Part shown: piece by piece, positions 1 to 5,930 of the stretch
How positions within the stretch are numbered: position 1 is the stretch's first letter
How the letters are laid out: each line of letters opens with the position of its first letter
Source: an uncultured Propionibacteriaceae bacterium
Lineage (GTDB): Bacteria; Actinomycetota; Actinomycetes; Propionibacteriales; Propionibacteriaceae
Assembly: GCA_947038745.1 (NCBI GenBank)
Contig: CAMQXE010000079.1
Span: 1 to 6,208 of the forward strand
DNA: 6,208 bases
Reading direction: 5' to 3'
The notes under the pieces: model-generated
The model's database searches: none
Told to the model about the DNA's origin: nothing
What the model saw: the letters and a program-made list of their open reading frames with translations, nothing else
Position numbers and translations under genes: made by a program

Positions 1-1278
1 GATGGCAGCGCAAAGCTCAGCGGCGGTATCACCTCACTCAACCAGCTCTCCGCAGCAGCTAATGCCGCTCTTGCCGCTGGCGATACCGCCACAGCGCAGG
101 GTTATCTGGCCAAAATCAATGCTTTGACCGCCGCAACTGGCCCTATCGGTGGCGGGGCAGCATCGCTCAATGCTGGTGCGACTCAGTTATCGTCTGGTTT
201 GGCCGCTGGACAGCCCAAGGTTGATGCTCTCGCTGCTGGCGCAGCAAAACTCGACTCAGGTGCAGCCGCGCTGAGCACAGGAGCAACGGCGATGTCTGCC
301 GGTGCGACTCAGTTGGCTGACGGTGTTTCTCAGATCGATGCCGGTGGCCAAAAGCTCAACGGTGGCGTTTCCCAACTCGCAGCCAAGATCCCGGCACTTG
401 TCGATGGCATCAATGCTCTCAACACTGGTGCTCAGCAACTCGCCGATGGTACGGCCAAGCTCAATGACGGCACCACGCAGCTCAAGGACAAGACCCCTGA
501 ACTCGTCGATGGCACTAAGCAGCTCACCGACGGCGCAGCTCAGCTTGGTACTGAGCTAAAGAAGGGTCAAGATCAGATTCCTAATGACTCAACCGCTGTC
601 CGGGAAGAGCGTGCCAAGACTGTATCTAGTCCTGTTGGGCTTGGTGCAGAGTACACAAACCAGGCAGATAGTTGGGGTGAAGGCTTTGCGCCGTTCTTCA
701 TCTCGCTCGCACTCTGGGTTGGTTGCCTCATTACCTGGCTCTTGCTCCGTCCTATGCAAACTCGTGCGCTGATGACGTCGGTTCATGGCTTCCGCAGCGC
801 CTGGGGCTCGCTGAATCCGGCACTTCTGCTAGCTATCGGGCAGGTTTTAATCATGCTGACCGTAATGCACTTCGGTATCGGTATCAAGATTGCCAATGCC
901 GCGGCAACTATCGGCATCGTCTTGCTCATCTGCTTTGCTTTCATGGCCTTGCAGCAGTTCCTTCAGATCGCGCTTGGTTCCGCCGCCGGAAAGGTCGTCA
1001 TCATCGTGTTCTTGATGGTGCAGTTGGCTTCCTGCTCTGGTACTTATCCGATTGAAACTGAGCCGGCTTTCCTCCGTGCAATCAATCCCTTCATGCCCAT
1101 GACTTACTCAGTTATCGGTATGCGTGAAGCCATTACTGGTGGTATTGATAGCCGGTTCTGGGTCGCGGTGGCAGTCATGGCGACGATCCTGGTCACAAGC
1201 CTTATCGGCTCCTCCATTGCCTGTGCAGCGAAACGAACCTGGACCGTCAGCCGTCTTCACCCAGCGCTGAGCCTGTAA
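1..1278 (+). CDS. YhgE/Pip-family membrane protein, C-terminal part (5' end outside window)
   Basis: The frame is open from the first base, so about 425 C-terminal residues are visible; a TTG at 124 lies inside the gene and is not the start. Residues 1-190 are Ala/Gly-rich with repeated Leu-x-x-Gly heptads (QLADG, KLNDG, QLTDG), typical of the YhgE/Pip family, where they form a long extracytoplasmic helical region. A less regular stretch near residues 20-45 interrupts them. Five hydrophobic segments follow at about 229-249, 272-296, 300-325, 330-346 and 386-409, resembling an ABC-2-type transporter membrane domain. The loop motif SCSGTYPIE (344-352) and the segment PFMPMTYSV (363-371) are family hallmarks. 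Full-length members carry an N-terminal membrane segment, here missing. Relatives include the Lactococcus phage infection protein and components linked to type VII secretion in Firmicutes; the actual substrate or role here is unknown. A tetR gene follows 11 bp downstream. The family call is firm, the function is not. Confidence 0.88.
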   Translation, partial: DGSAKLSGGITSLNQLSAAANAALAAGDTATAQGYLAKINALTAATGPIGGGAASLNAGATQLSSGLAAGQPKVDALAAGAAKLDSGAAALSTGATAMSAGATQLADGVSQIDAGGQKLNGGVSQLAAKIPALVDGINALNTGAQQLADGTAKLNDGTTQLKDKTPELVDGTKQLTDGAAQLGTELKKGQDQIPNDSTAVREERAKTVSSPVGLGAEYTNQADSWGEGFAPFFISLALWVGCLITWLLLRPMQTRALMTSVHGFRSAWGSLNPALLLAIGQVLIMLTVMHFGIGIKIANAAATIGIVLLICFAFMALQQFLQIALGSAAGKVVIIVFLMVQLASCSGTYPIETEPAFLRAINPFMPMTYSVIGMREAITGGIDSRFWVAVAVMATILVTSLIGSSIACAAKRTWTVSRLHPALSL

Positions 1279-1289
1279 GGTCAAGGGCT

Positions 1290-1880
1290 ATGAGCACGCC
1301 TGAGAAGGTCGATGGACGCAAGTTGCGTCGCAGCGATACTAAAACTGTGATCCTCGATGCCGCGCTTGCGCTCTTTGCGCGGCATGGGGTGACGGCAACA
1401 TCGGTCGATGACATCGCTGCCAAAGCTGGTATTGCTAAGGGTTCGATCTATTACAACTTCGCGAGCAAAGATGTCCTGACTCAGGAGTTGATGGCGTTTC
1501 ATATCGGGCGGTTACATGAACGGATTGCCGCTGCGGCAGCAACCGGTCCTGGCGCGCAAGGGCGCCGGGCCATCGCTGAAGCTCTGCTGAGCGAGATGGA
1601 AGAACACACCGATGTCGCCCAGCTCATGATGAGCCAGATGTTCCGCTCAGATAAGTCCTGGCTTGATGGCGTAGCTCGCTGGCGCTCTACGATTACTGAT
1701 CCCTTGACCAATAATCTTGTTGAAGAGCGCGGTGAGGACTACCGTCCGCTGGCTGAAGTTCAAGCCTCAGCTATGGTCGGCGCAACGTTAAGCGCCGGGC
1801 TGGACTGGCTGATATTTCGTCAAGATCTTCGGCGTGAAGACGTCATAGAAGCTCTAGCTCGGCTGACGACTGCCAGCTAA
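1290..1880 (+). CDS. TetR/AcrR-family transcriptional regulator
   Basis: The gene encodes 196 residues, a normal TetR length. The N-terminal DNA-binding domain spans about residues 15-65: helix 1 includes ILDAALALFARHG, and the helix-turn-helix follows as TSVDDIAAKAGIAKGSIYYNF with the usual SIYYNFASKDVL end. The C-terminal helices (about 70-196) form the ligand-binding and dimer part, whose sequence is specific to each protein and does not reveal the ligand. The ATG at 1290 is chosen because AAGG at 1277-1280, overlapping the previous stop, gives a 9-nt spacer; a second AAGGG (1283-1287) is too close to serve. The gap to the YhgE-like gene is only 11 bp, so the two are probably co-transcribed, perhaps with translational coupling. 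By analogy with other TetR-membrane protein pairs it probably controls its own operon. The operator would lie upstream of the left edge. Confidence 0.93.
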   Translation: MSTPEKVDGRKLRRSDTKTVILDAALALFARHGVTATSVDDIAAKAGIAKGSIYYNFASKDVLTQELMAFHIGRLHERIAAAAATGPGAQGRRAIAEALLSEMEEHTDVAQLMMSQMFRSDKSWLDGVARWRSTITDPLTNNLVEERGEDYRPLAEVQASAMVGATLSAGLDWLIFRQDLRREDVIEALARLTTAS

Positions 1881-1888
1881 TCCCAGAG

Positions 1889-1920
1889 TTATCCACAGGG
1901 TTTTCCCCAAGTGGGGATAA
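1889..1920. promoter_or_regulatory. inverted pair of DnaA-box-like 9-mers
   Basis: TTATCCACA at 1889-1897 equals the classical DnaA-box consensus. On the opposite strand, 1920-1912 reads TTATCCCCA, which differs at one base. The two 9-mers face each other with start-to-start spacing near two helical turns. The inner part also forms a short palindrome, TCCCCA (1904-1909) against TGGGGA (1912-1917). The site lies just after the tetR stop, in a convergent gap, and not beside dnaA or dnaN. It could bind DnaA, another regulator, or be chance. One perfect 9-mer alone is weak evidence; the near-symmetrical pair makes it more notable. Confidence 0.4.
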
Positions 1921-1974
1921 ATAACACGGGTGTAATTCATAGCTGATAAGCCCTGATCTCGTCTACATAACACA

Positions 1975-2022
1975 AAAATCTCGCGTGGTCTGCTCATAAA
2001 TAAGCAGGCCACGCGAGATTTT
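1975..2022. terminator. bidirectional intrinsic terminator between tetR and the DEAD-box helicase gene
   Basis: A 20-bp stem joins 1975-1994 and 2003-2022 around an 8-nt loop (1995-2002). The only irregularity is T1989 opposite G2008, a G-U wobble in the + transcript and an A-C mismatch in the - transcript. A4 on the left arm and T4 on the right arm give a U-tract in either direction, and an extra A at 1974 does not pair. It lies 94 bp after the tetR stop and 11 bp after the helicase stop, between convergent genes, as expected for a shared terminator. Confidence 0.88.
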
Positions 2023-2033
2023 ATAGCAGCTAT

Positions 2034-3887
2034 TTAGTACTCGCGACGATCCTTACGCGGAGCACGCTCCTGGTAGGGACGAATCTCGATGAGCTTGCCT
2101 GAGATCCGAGTCGCCTCCAGTAGTTGCAGTGACCGGCGGTCCAAATTAACCGGCAGCTCAACGATGCTGTGATCTACCTGGATATCAATCCGGCCGAAGT
2201 CATCGCGCGACAATCCTGCCTCGTTGGCAATCGCACCAACGATGTGACGAGGCATGATCTTGTGACGACGCCCCACCGCGATTCGGTACGGAGTAAAACG
2301 ACGGCTTCCGCCTCGATCTGAGCGATCAAACTCACGCGAACGACGATCTTCCCGATTGCCGCCGAAGTCCTCATCACGACGACCTCGACGCTCCTCGCGA
2401 TCAAATCGACCGCCGCCGCGACGCTCGTCACGGTCCCCACGATCGCCGCGACGCTCAAACCGTTCTGACCGCTCTCCACGCTCAGGACGATCATCGCGAT
2501 CCCGACGCGGCTTACGCATCGGTTCAGGCTGATCTTCCAGCAGGAGCGAACGCCCGTCATGAGCCATCACTGCGAGTGCGGCCGCGATATCTTCAGCCGT
2601 CGTGTCGTTGGTCTCTTCATAACGCGTAACCAAAGCACGGAACTCTTCGAGCTGGTCTGACTTCAGCGCCTCCGAAATAGCGTCATGGAACTTCGAGATG
2701 CGCGCGTCGTTTACCTTGTCAGCGCTCGGTAGCTGCATCTGCGTCATGGGCTGCTTGGTCGATTTCTCGTTCGTGCCCTGCAACCGCTTCTCCCGTGGGG
2801 TGACGAAGGAAATGGCCTTACCTTCACGCCCAGCGCGCCCAGTACGACCGATACGGTGCACATAGGACTCAGGGTCGAGCGGCAAGTCAAAGTTCACGAC
2901 GTGGGAAATACGATCGACATCAAGACCACGGGCCGCAACGTCGGTAGCGACGAGGATGTCGAGCTTGCCGTCCTTGAGGTGATTGACGGTCCGCTCACGC
3001 TGCGCCTGCACCATGTCACCATTAATCGCAGCCGCTGAGAACCCGCGAGCGCGCAGCTTCTCGGCGATCGTCTCGCTGTCTTGCTTGGTGCGCGCGAACA
3101 CGATCATGGCGTCGAAATCTTCGACCTCCAAGATTCGGGTCAGCGCGTCCAACTTCTGCATGTAGGACACCACGAGGAACCGCTGTGACGTTGTTGAGAG
3201 GGTCTTGGTCTTGCCCTTGACCGCAATCTCCACCGGGTCTTTCAGGTACTTCTTTGTGATGCGCTTGATCGGTGCGGGCATCGTCGCGGAGAAGAGTGCT
3301 ACCTGCTTGTCTTCAGGCGTTTCCTCCATAATCCGCTCGACGTCCTCAACGAACCCCATGCGCAGCATTTCATCAGCCTCGTCAAGAACCAAGTAGCGGA
3401 TCTCAGAGAGGTCAAGAGTGCCTTTTTCAATGTGGTCGATGATCCGACCAGGAGTACCGACAACGACATGGACACCACGCTTGAGCGCGGAGAGCTGCAC
3501 ACCGTAGGACTGTCCGCCGTAGATCGGCAACACATGCAGTTTGGGTAGGTGCGAGCCTAGTGATTCAAAAGCCTCCGCAACCTGGAGCGCAAGCTCTCGG
3601 GTCGGGGCCATGATGAGCGCCTGGGGCTTGCCCGGCTTGTTATCGAGATGGGACAGGATGGGCAGCGCGAACGCAGCGGTCTTGCCCGTACCAGTTTGCG
3701 CCAAACCAATGACGTCGAAACCATCCAGCAGCGGCGGGATAGTCTGCGCCTGGATCGGCGAGGGGGCTTCCCAACCAAGAGCCTGGAGGCCCTTGAGGAC
3801 TCGCGCATCGAGTCCGAGATCGGCAAAGACGACGGGTTGGGCATCGTCTTGATCAGTTGCTTTCGTCAAGCTTTCTTCCATATTCAC
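2034..3887 (-). CDS. deaD: DEAD-box ATP-dependent RNA helicase, DeaD/CsdA type
   Basis: The 617-residue protein uses ATP to unwind or remodel short RNA duplexes. All helicase motifs are intact: Q motif (F21 and SPIQAQTIP 43-51), I AQTGTGKT (63-70), Ia PTRELA (95-100), Ib TPGR (145-148), II DEAD (169-172), III SAT (200-202), IV around IVFART (262-267), V around ATDVAARGLD (314-323), VI HRIGRTGRAG (344-353). Helical extension 390-450 is followed by a low-complexity Arg/Asp/Glu/Gly linker (about 458-530) and a DbpA-type RNA-binding domain (about 533-605, with YRIAVGRRHKIMPRHIVGAI), then a basic tail. This domain order is that of DeaD/CsdA, which acts in large-subunit assembly, mRNA decay and cold growth; that role is inferred from the family. 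The start is uncertain: GTG at 3887 has no Shine-Dalgarno, and ATG at 3881 has only a poorly placed GGTGA. A TAGACT 6 nt before the GTG suggests a leaderless start. The gene shares the strand of the ribosomal operon but is separated by a terminator. Confidence 0.95.
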   Translation of the reverse strand: MNMEESLTKATDQDDAQPVVFADLGLDARVLKGLQALGWEAPSPIQAQTIPPLLDGFDVIGLAQTGTGKTAAFALPILSHLDNKPGKPQALIMAPTRELALQVAEAFESLGSHLPKLHVLPIYGGQSYGVQLSALKRGVHVVVGTPGRIIDHIEKGTLDLSEIRYLVLDEADEMLRMGFVEDVERIMEETPEDKQVALFSATMPAPIKRITKKYLKDPVEIAVKGKTKTLSTTSQRFLVVSYMQKLDALTRILEVEDFDAMIVFARTKQDSETIAEKLRARGFSAAAINGDMVQAQRERTVNHLKDGKLDILVATDVAARGLDVDRISHVVNFDLPLDPESYVHRIGRTGRAGREGKAISFVTPREKRLQGTNEKSTKQPMTQMQLPSADKVNDARISKFHDAISEALKSDQLEEFRALVTRYEETNDTTAEDIAAALAVMAHDGRSLLLEDQPEPMRKPRRDRDDRPERGERSERFERRGDRGDRDERRGGGRFDREERRGRRDEDFGGNREDRRSREFDRSDRGGSRRFTPYRIAVGRRHKIMPRHIVGAIANEAGLSRDDFGRIDIQVDHSIVELPVNLDRRSLQLLEATRISGKLIEIRPYQERAPRKDRREY

Positions 3888-3893
3888 CAGGCA

Positions 3894-3899
3894 AGTCTA
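3894..3899 (-). promoter_or_regulatory. candidate -10 element for a leaderless helicase transcript
   Basis: Read on the - strand, 3899-3894 is TAGACT, a TANNNT-type -10 with 4 of 6 matches to TATAAT. Six bases (3893-3888) separate it from GTG at 3887, so transcription would begin at or next to the start codon. No good -35 lies 16-18 bp upstream. Actinobacteria often use leaderless mRNAs with this geometry. The remaining 3900-4054 holds no coding frame I trust, and I see no better promoter there. Confidence 0.3.
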
Positions 3900-4054
3900 C
3901 GCGAGTTCACGGCTGCTACATACCCGAACAGCATTTCGAGCATTGCATTTTTCTTGGGTGAGTCGTATGCTTCGCGCTTTTAGTCACGAAAAGGTGCGGT
4001 TTGCCGCTCCATTCAGCTCTGACAGTTTGCGCCACCAGCGTTACTAACATGAAA

Positions 4055-4086
4055 CACGTGGGGCCAGATTACTCTGGCCCCACGTG
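4055..4086 (-). terminator. rho-independent terminator of the rpsF-ssb-rpsR-rplI operon
   Basis: A perfect 14-bp, GC-rich stem joins 4055-4068 and 4073-4086 with a TTAC loop on the + strand (GTAA in the transcript). On the - strand it starts 21 bp after the rplI stop. The U-tract is short (TTTC from 4054), so release may be less complete than at a classical site, but the stem is very stable. Its position at the end of the operon supports the call. Confidence 0.8.
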
Positions 4087-4107
4087 GGAATTACCTTGTG
4101 CTGCGAG

Positions 4108-4557
4108 TTACTTCGCGGCGACGATCTGCACCGGAATGTGCGCCTTAACGGCGTCATGAAGTGCGATCTCGACCTGGTGGGAACCCACCGTCTTGATCGG
4201 CTTCGGGATCCGGATCGAACGCTTTTCGATTGCCGGGCCGCCAGCCTTCTTGACCGCAACCGCGATCTCAGCCGGGGTGACCGAACCGAACAGCTTGCCA
4301 GCCTCTGACGCACGCACTGGGAGCTCGACGGTCAGACCCTCCAGCGAAGTGCGCACCTCCTTGGCGTGGTCAATACCGCGGATTTCCTTGGCTGCCTTGG
4401 CGCGCTTGATGTCGACAATCTGCGACTCGCCGCCACGCGACCAACGAATTGCATGGCCCTGCGGGATGAGGAAGTTACGGCCGTAGCCGTCCTTGACCTC
4501 AACAACGTCGCCAGGAGCGCCGAGGTGCTCGACGCCAGTGGTGAGAATGAGCTTCAT
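4108..4557 (-). CDS. rplI: 50S ribosomal protein L9
   Basis: At 149 residues this is the standard L9 length. The N-terminal rRNA-binding domain (1-50) starts MKLILTTGVEHLG and carries the L9 signature: G13, G16, V19 and V21, GYGRNFLIP (24-32), then Q-G-H-A. A connecting helix (about 45-78) leads to the C-terminal domain (79-149), which contains KLFGSVT. L9 binds domain V of 23S rRNA near the L1 stalk and helps keep the reading frame and ribosome spacing. AAGGAGG (4570-4564) lies 6 nt before the ATG and overlaps the TAA stop of rpsR, so termination at rpsR and initiation at rplI are physically linked. It is the last gene of the operon, followed by a hairpin terminator. dnaB, which follows rplI in many bacteria, is not next here. 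Confidence 0.98.
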   Translation of the reverse strand: MKLILTTGVEHLGAPGDVVEVKDGYGRNFLIPQGHAIRWSRGGESQIVDIKRAKAAKEIRGIDHAKEVRTSLEGLTVELPVRASEAGKLFGSVTPAEIAVAVKKAGGPAIEKRSIRIPKPIKTVGSHQVEIALHDAVKAHIPVQIVAAK

Positions 4558-4568
4558 CTCTAGCCTCC

Positions 4569-4808
4569 TTAGCGAGCAGTCGATGCGTAAGGCAGCAAAG
4601 CTACCTCGCGAGCGTTCTTAACGGCCGTCGCTACCTTGCGCTGTTCCTGAACGGACAGGCCAGTAACACGACGGGCGCGGATCTTGCCGCGCTCAGAGAT
4701 GAACTTGCGAAGTGTCGCAATGTCCTTGTAATCGATGGTGCCGATCTTGACCGCCTTAACGGGGGCGACCTTCTTCATCGACTTATTGGGCTTACGCCGA
4801 TCGGCCAT
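4569..4808 (-). CDS. rpsR: 30S ribosomal protein S18, cysteine-free form
   Basis: The 79-residue protein has the conserved S18 core: [19 protein letters not shown] (25-43), ARRVTG (45-50), then QEQR..A.AVKNARE and the ending [10 protein letters not shown]18 pairs with S6 and binds the 16S central domain on the 30S platform. There is no cysteine in the protein. Many actinobacterial S18 proteins have a CxxC before IDYKD and another Cys after VTG that bind zinc; here these regions read KKVAPVKAV (12-20) and LSVQEQ. This is therefore a zinc-independent (C-) S18 encoded in the main operon. AAAGGAGA (4824-4817) precedes the ATG by about 8 nt. The neighbours are ssb, 83 bp upstream, and rplI, whose Shine-Dalgarno overlaps this stop codon. 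Confidence 0.97.
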   Translation of the reverse strand: MADRRKPNKSMKKVAPVKAVKIGTIDYKDIATLRKFISERGKIRARRVTGLSVQEQRKVATAVKNAREVALLPYASTAR

Positions 4809-4829
4809 TGTGGTGCTCTCCTTTCGAGC

Positions 4830-4883
4830 CCGGCTTACGCCGGAATGTGCCTAATGGATTTCGAAAACCGGTGAGATAACCGG
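4830..4883 (-). other. two small hairpins in the ssb-rpsR spacer
   Basis: The 83-bp spacer has two short perfect stems. CCGGT (4868-4872) pairs with ACCGG (4879-4883) around 6 nt, and CCGGC (4830-4834) pairs with GCCGG (4839-4843) around 4 nt. The second ends 5-6 nt before the AAAGGAG of rpsR. They may protect or position the rpsR start after processing, but 5-bp stems also occur by chance in GC-rich DNA. No T-tract follows, so they are not terminators. Confidence 0.3.
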
Positions 4884-4891
4884 AAGTGGGA

Positions 4892-5395
4892 TCAGAACGG
4901 AGGCTCTTCGCTCTGTGCCTGTGCCCACGGGTCCGCGACTGGGCCGCGGTTATTTGACGGTGCGGAGTTGGAATAGCCCTGCGACTGGCCTGCCGACCAG
5001 CCACCGCCGCCATTACCGCCGCCAGAGTTGCCCGTTGCACGAGCGACCTTGGCTGTGGCATAGCGCAGCGACGGACCCACCTCGTCCACATCTACCTCAA
5101 AGACCGTGCGACGCTCACCCTGCTGGGTTTCGTAGCTACGCGACTTGAGACGACCCTGAACGACGACTCGCATGCCCTTGGTGAGCGACTCTGCGACATT
5201 TTCAGCCGCCTGACGCCATACCGAGCAGTTAAGGAACATCGCATCGCCGTCTTTCCATTCATTGGATTGACGGTCGAAAGTGCGCGGTGTGGAAGCGACC
5301 GTGAAGTTCGCTACCGCAGCCCCAGACGGGGTGAAGCGCAATTCTGGATCGCCGGTGAGATTACCGACGATGGTGATAGTGGTTTCGCCTGCCAT
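4892..5395 (-). CDS. ssb: single-stranded DNA-binding protein
   Basis: The 167-residue protein coats single-stranded DNA as a tetramer in replication, recombination and repair. The OB fold covers about residues 1-112: [19 protein letters not shown] (8-25, after MAGETT), VANFTVA (28-34), then aromatic residues such as F40, W47, F54 and W60 that suit base stacking, and [13 protein letters not shown] (77-89). A disordered tail rich in Gly, Ser, Asn and Gln (122-150) leads to the tip SEEPPF. This is a somewhat less acidic version of the usual DDEPPF-like tip that docks partner proteins. The ATG at 5395 has GGAG (5404-5401) 5 nt upstream. The gene lies between rpsF (101-bp gap) and rpsR, the common bacterial order. 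A hairpin with T4 in the rpsF-ssb gap may adjust read-through. I found no convincing SOS box. Confidence 0.97.
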   Translation of the reverse strand: MAGETTITIVGNLTGDPELRFTPSGAAVANFTVASTPRTFDRQSNEWKDGDAMFLNCSVWRQAAENVAESLTKGMRVVVQGRLKSRSYETQQGERRTVFEVDVDEVGPSLRYATAKVARATGNSGGGNGGGGWSAGQSQGYSNSAPSNNRGPVADPWAQAQSEEPPF

Positions 5396-5440
5396 GTTGA
5401 CTCCGAACGATGTCGAAACTAGTTAAAGAAAGTCTGGATC

Positions 5441-5462
5441 AAAACAGCCACAACTGTGGCTG
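5441..5462 (-). terminator. hairpin plus T4 between rpsF and ssb: candidate attenuator
   Basis: CAGCCACA (5445-5452) and TGTGGCTG (5455-5462) are perfect 8-bp inverted arms with 2 central bases; the real RNA loop would be 4 nt closed by 7 bp. On the - strand the stem is followed directly by TTTT (5444-5441). It starts 35 bp after the rpsF stop and ends 45 bp before the ssb start. The stem is short, so partial termination or an RNA-processing signal is more likely than a full stop. The genes after it have no obvious promoter of their own. Confidence 0.45.
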
Positions 5463-5496
5463 GTATTCACCAGGGCCTTTCCACAACCTCGAACGC

Positions 5497-5787
5497 TTAC
5501 TTAGCGTCGAGACGGAGAACCTTGGTACGCAGGATTGCTTCGTCGATCGTCATGAGACGGTCAAGCTCCTGAATATCCTTCGGCTCAGCGGTCAGCGTGA
5601 GAACAACGTAGATGCCTTCTGACTTCTTCGCGATGTCATAAGCCATCTTGCGCTTGCCCCAGGCATCCATGCCGTCGACAGTGCCGCCAGCGTTGGTGAT
5701 GACCTGCAGGTGCTTCTCCATCATCGGAGTGACCTGGCGCTCGTCAACATCAGGATTGATGATGACCATGATTTCGTACTTGCGCAT
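5497..5787 (-). CDS. rpsF: 30S ribosomal protein S6
   Basis: The 96-residue protein has the usual S6 length and fold pattern. Strand 1 is MRKYEIMVIINPDVD, followed by a helix (about 16-33). Then come VDGMDAWGKRKMAYDI (37-52) and EGIYVVLTL (57-65), and the end carries LDRLMTIDEAILRTKVLRLDAK. WGKRKMAY and the IDEAILR segment are S6 hallmarks. S6 forms a dimer with S18 and binds 16S helix 22-23 regions at the platform. It is the first gene of the operon, with rpsR two genes down. The ATG at 5787 is preceded by AGGAGGTG (5806-5799), a near-perfect anti-16S match at a slightly long 11-nt spacing. That Shine-Dalgarno can be hidden by an upstream CCTCCT, which suggests translational control by the S6:S18 complex. 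Confidence 0.98.
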   Translation of the reverse strand: MRKYEIMVIINPDVDERQVTPMMEKHLQVITNAGGTVDGMDAWGKRKMAYDIAKKSEGIYVVLTLTAEPKDIQELDRLMTIDEAILRTKVLRLDAK

Positions 5788-5798
5788 GTTCTTTACCC

Positions 5799-5846
5799 CA
5801 CCTCCTACGGACTAAAACGGTCACGAGGATTTCCCGTGACAGGAGG
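5799..5846 (-). promoter_or_regulatory. candidate S6:S18-responsive rpsF leader with sequestered Shine-Dalgarno
   Basis: In the - strand RNA, CCUCCU (5846-5841) pairs perfectly with AGGAGG (5806-5801), the Shine-Dalgarno core of rpsF. Stacked directly inside is a second hairpin: GUCACG (5840-5835) pairs with CGUGAC (5825-5820), extended by GG (5834-5833) with CC (5828-5827), one bulged U and an AAAU loop. The 3' side leaves a 13-nt one-sided bulge (5819-5807) that contains CCG (5810-5808). In known rpsF leaders the S6:S18 complex binds two stems joined by an asymmetric loop with CCG, copying the 16S site, and blocks translation. The match in layout is seen directly; the function is inferred. 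Confidence 0.6.
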
Positions 5847-5901
5847 GTTATGCGGTGTGCCGACTGTTGCACCGGATGGTGTTTCAGTTGGCACCCGCAC
5901 A

Positions 5902-5930
5902 AGTTTACGCGACGTCGACGGGTCTGTCGA
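5902..5930 (-). promoter_or_regulatory. sigma-70-type promoter of the rpsF operon
   Basis: On the - strand, 5930-5925 reads TCGACA (5 of 6 to TTGACA), then a 17-bp spacer, then TAAACT (5907-5902, 4 of 6 to TATAAT and a TANNNT match). Transcription would begin near 5895, giving a leader of about 108 nt that includes the whole structured element before rpsF. The -10 overlaps the TAA stop of the upstream gene and the rest lies within its coding end. Confidence 0.5.

Noticed and set aside
172..312. Repeated DNA word GGTGCGACTCAGTT near 174 and 301
   Set aside because: It reflects the protein-level Leu-x-x-Gly heptads of the YhgE-like protein rather than a separate DNA repeat or mobile element.
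1920..1937. Imperfect inverted repeat around ACACGGGTGT after tetR
   Set aside because: The stem is short with a mismatch and only 2 central bases, and a far better terminator lies just downstream.
2174..2560. A 128-codon open frame on the - strand, out of frame with the helicase gene
   Set aside because: It overlaps the Arg/Gly-rich linker, where codon bias opens other frames; it has no Shine-Dalgarno and no recognisable domain.
3541..3983. Open frames of 103 and 111 codons on the + strand opposite the helicase N-terminus
   Set aside because: They are antisense shadows of the well-supported helicase gene, with unnatural composition and no start signal.
4040..4048. Palindromic GTTACTAAC between the helicase gene and the operon terminator
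   Set aside because: At 9 bp with no partner copy, it is too short to tell from chance.
5404..5417. CGAAC..TCGAA pattern before ssb, resembling half of an actinobacterial SOS box
   Set aside because: The second half does not match the required GTTCG inverted arm, so LexA control of ssb is not supported.
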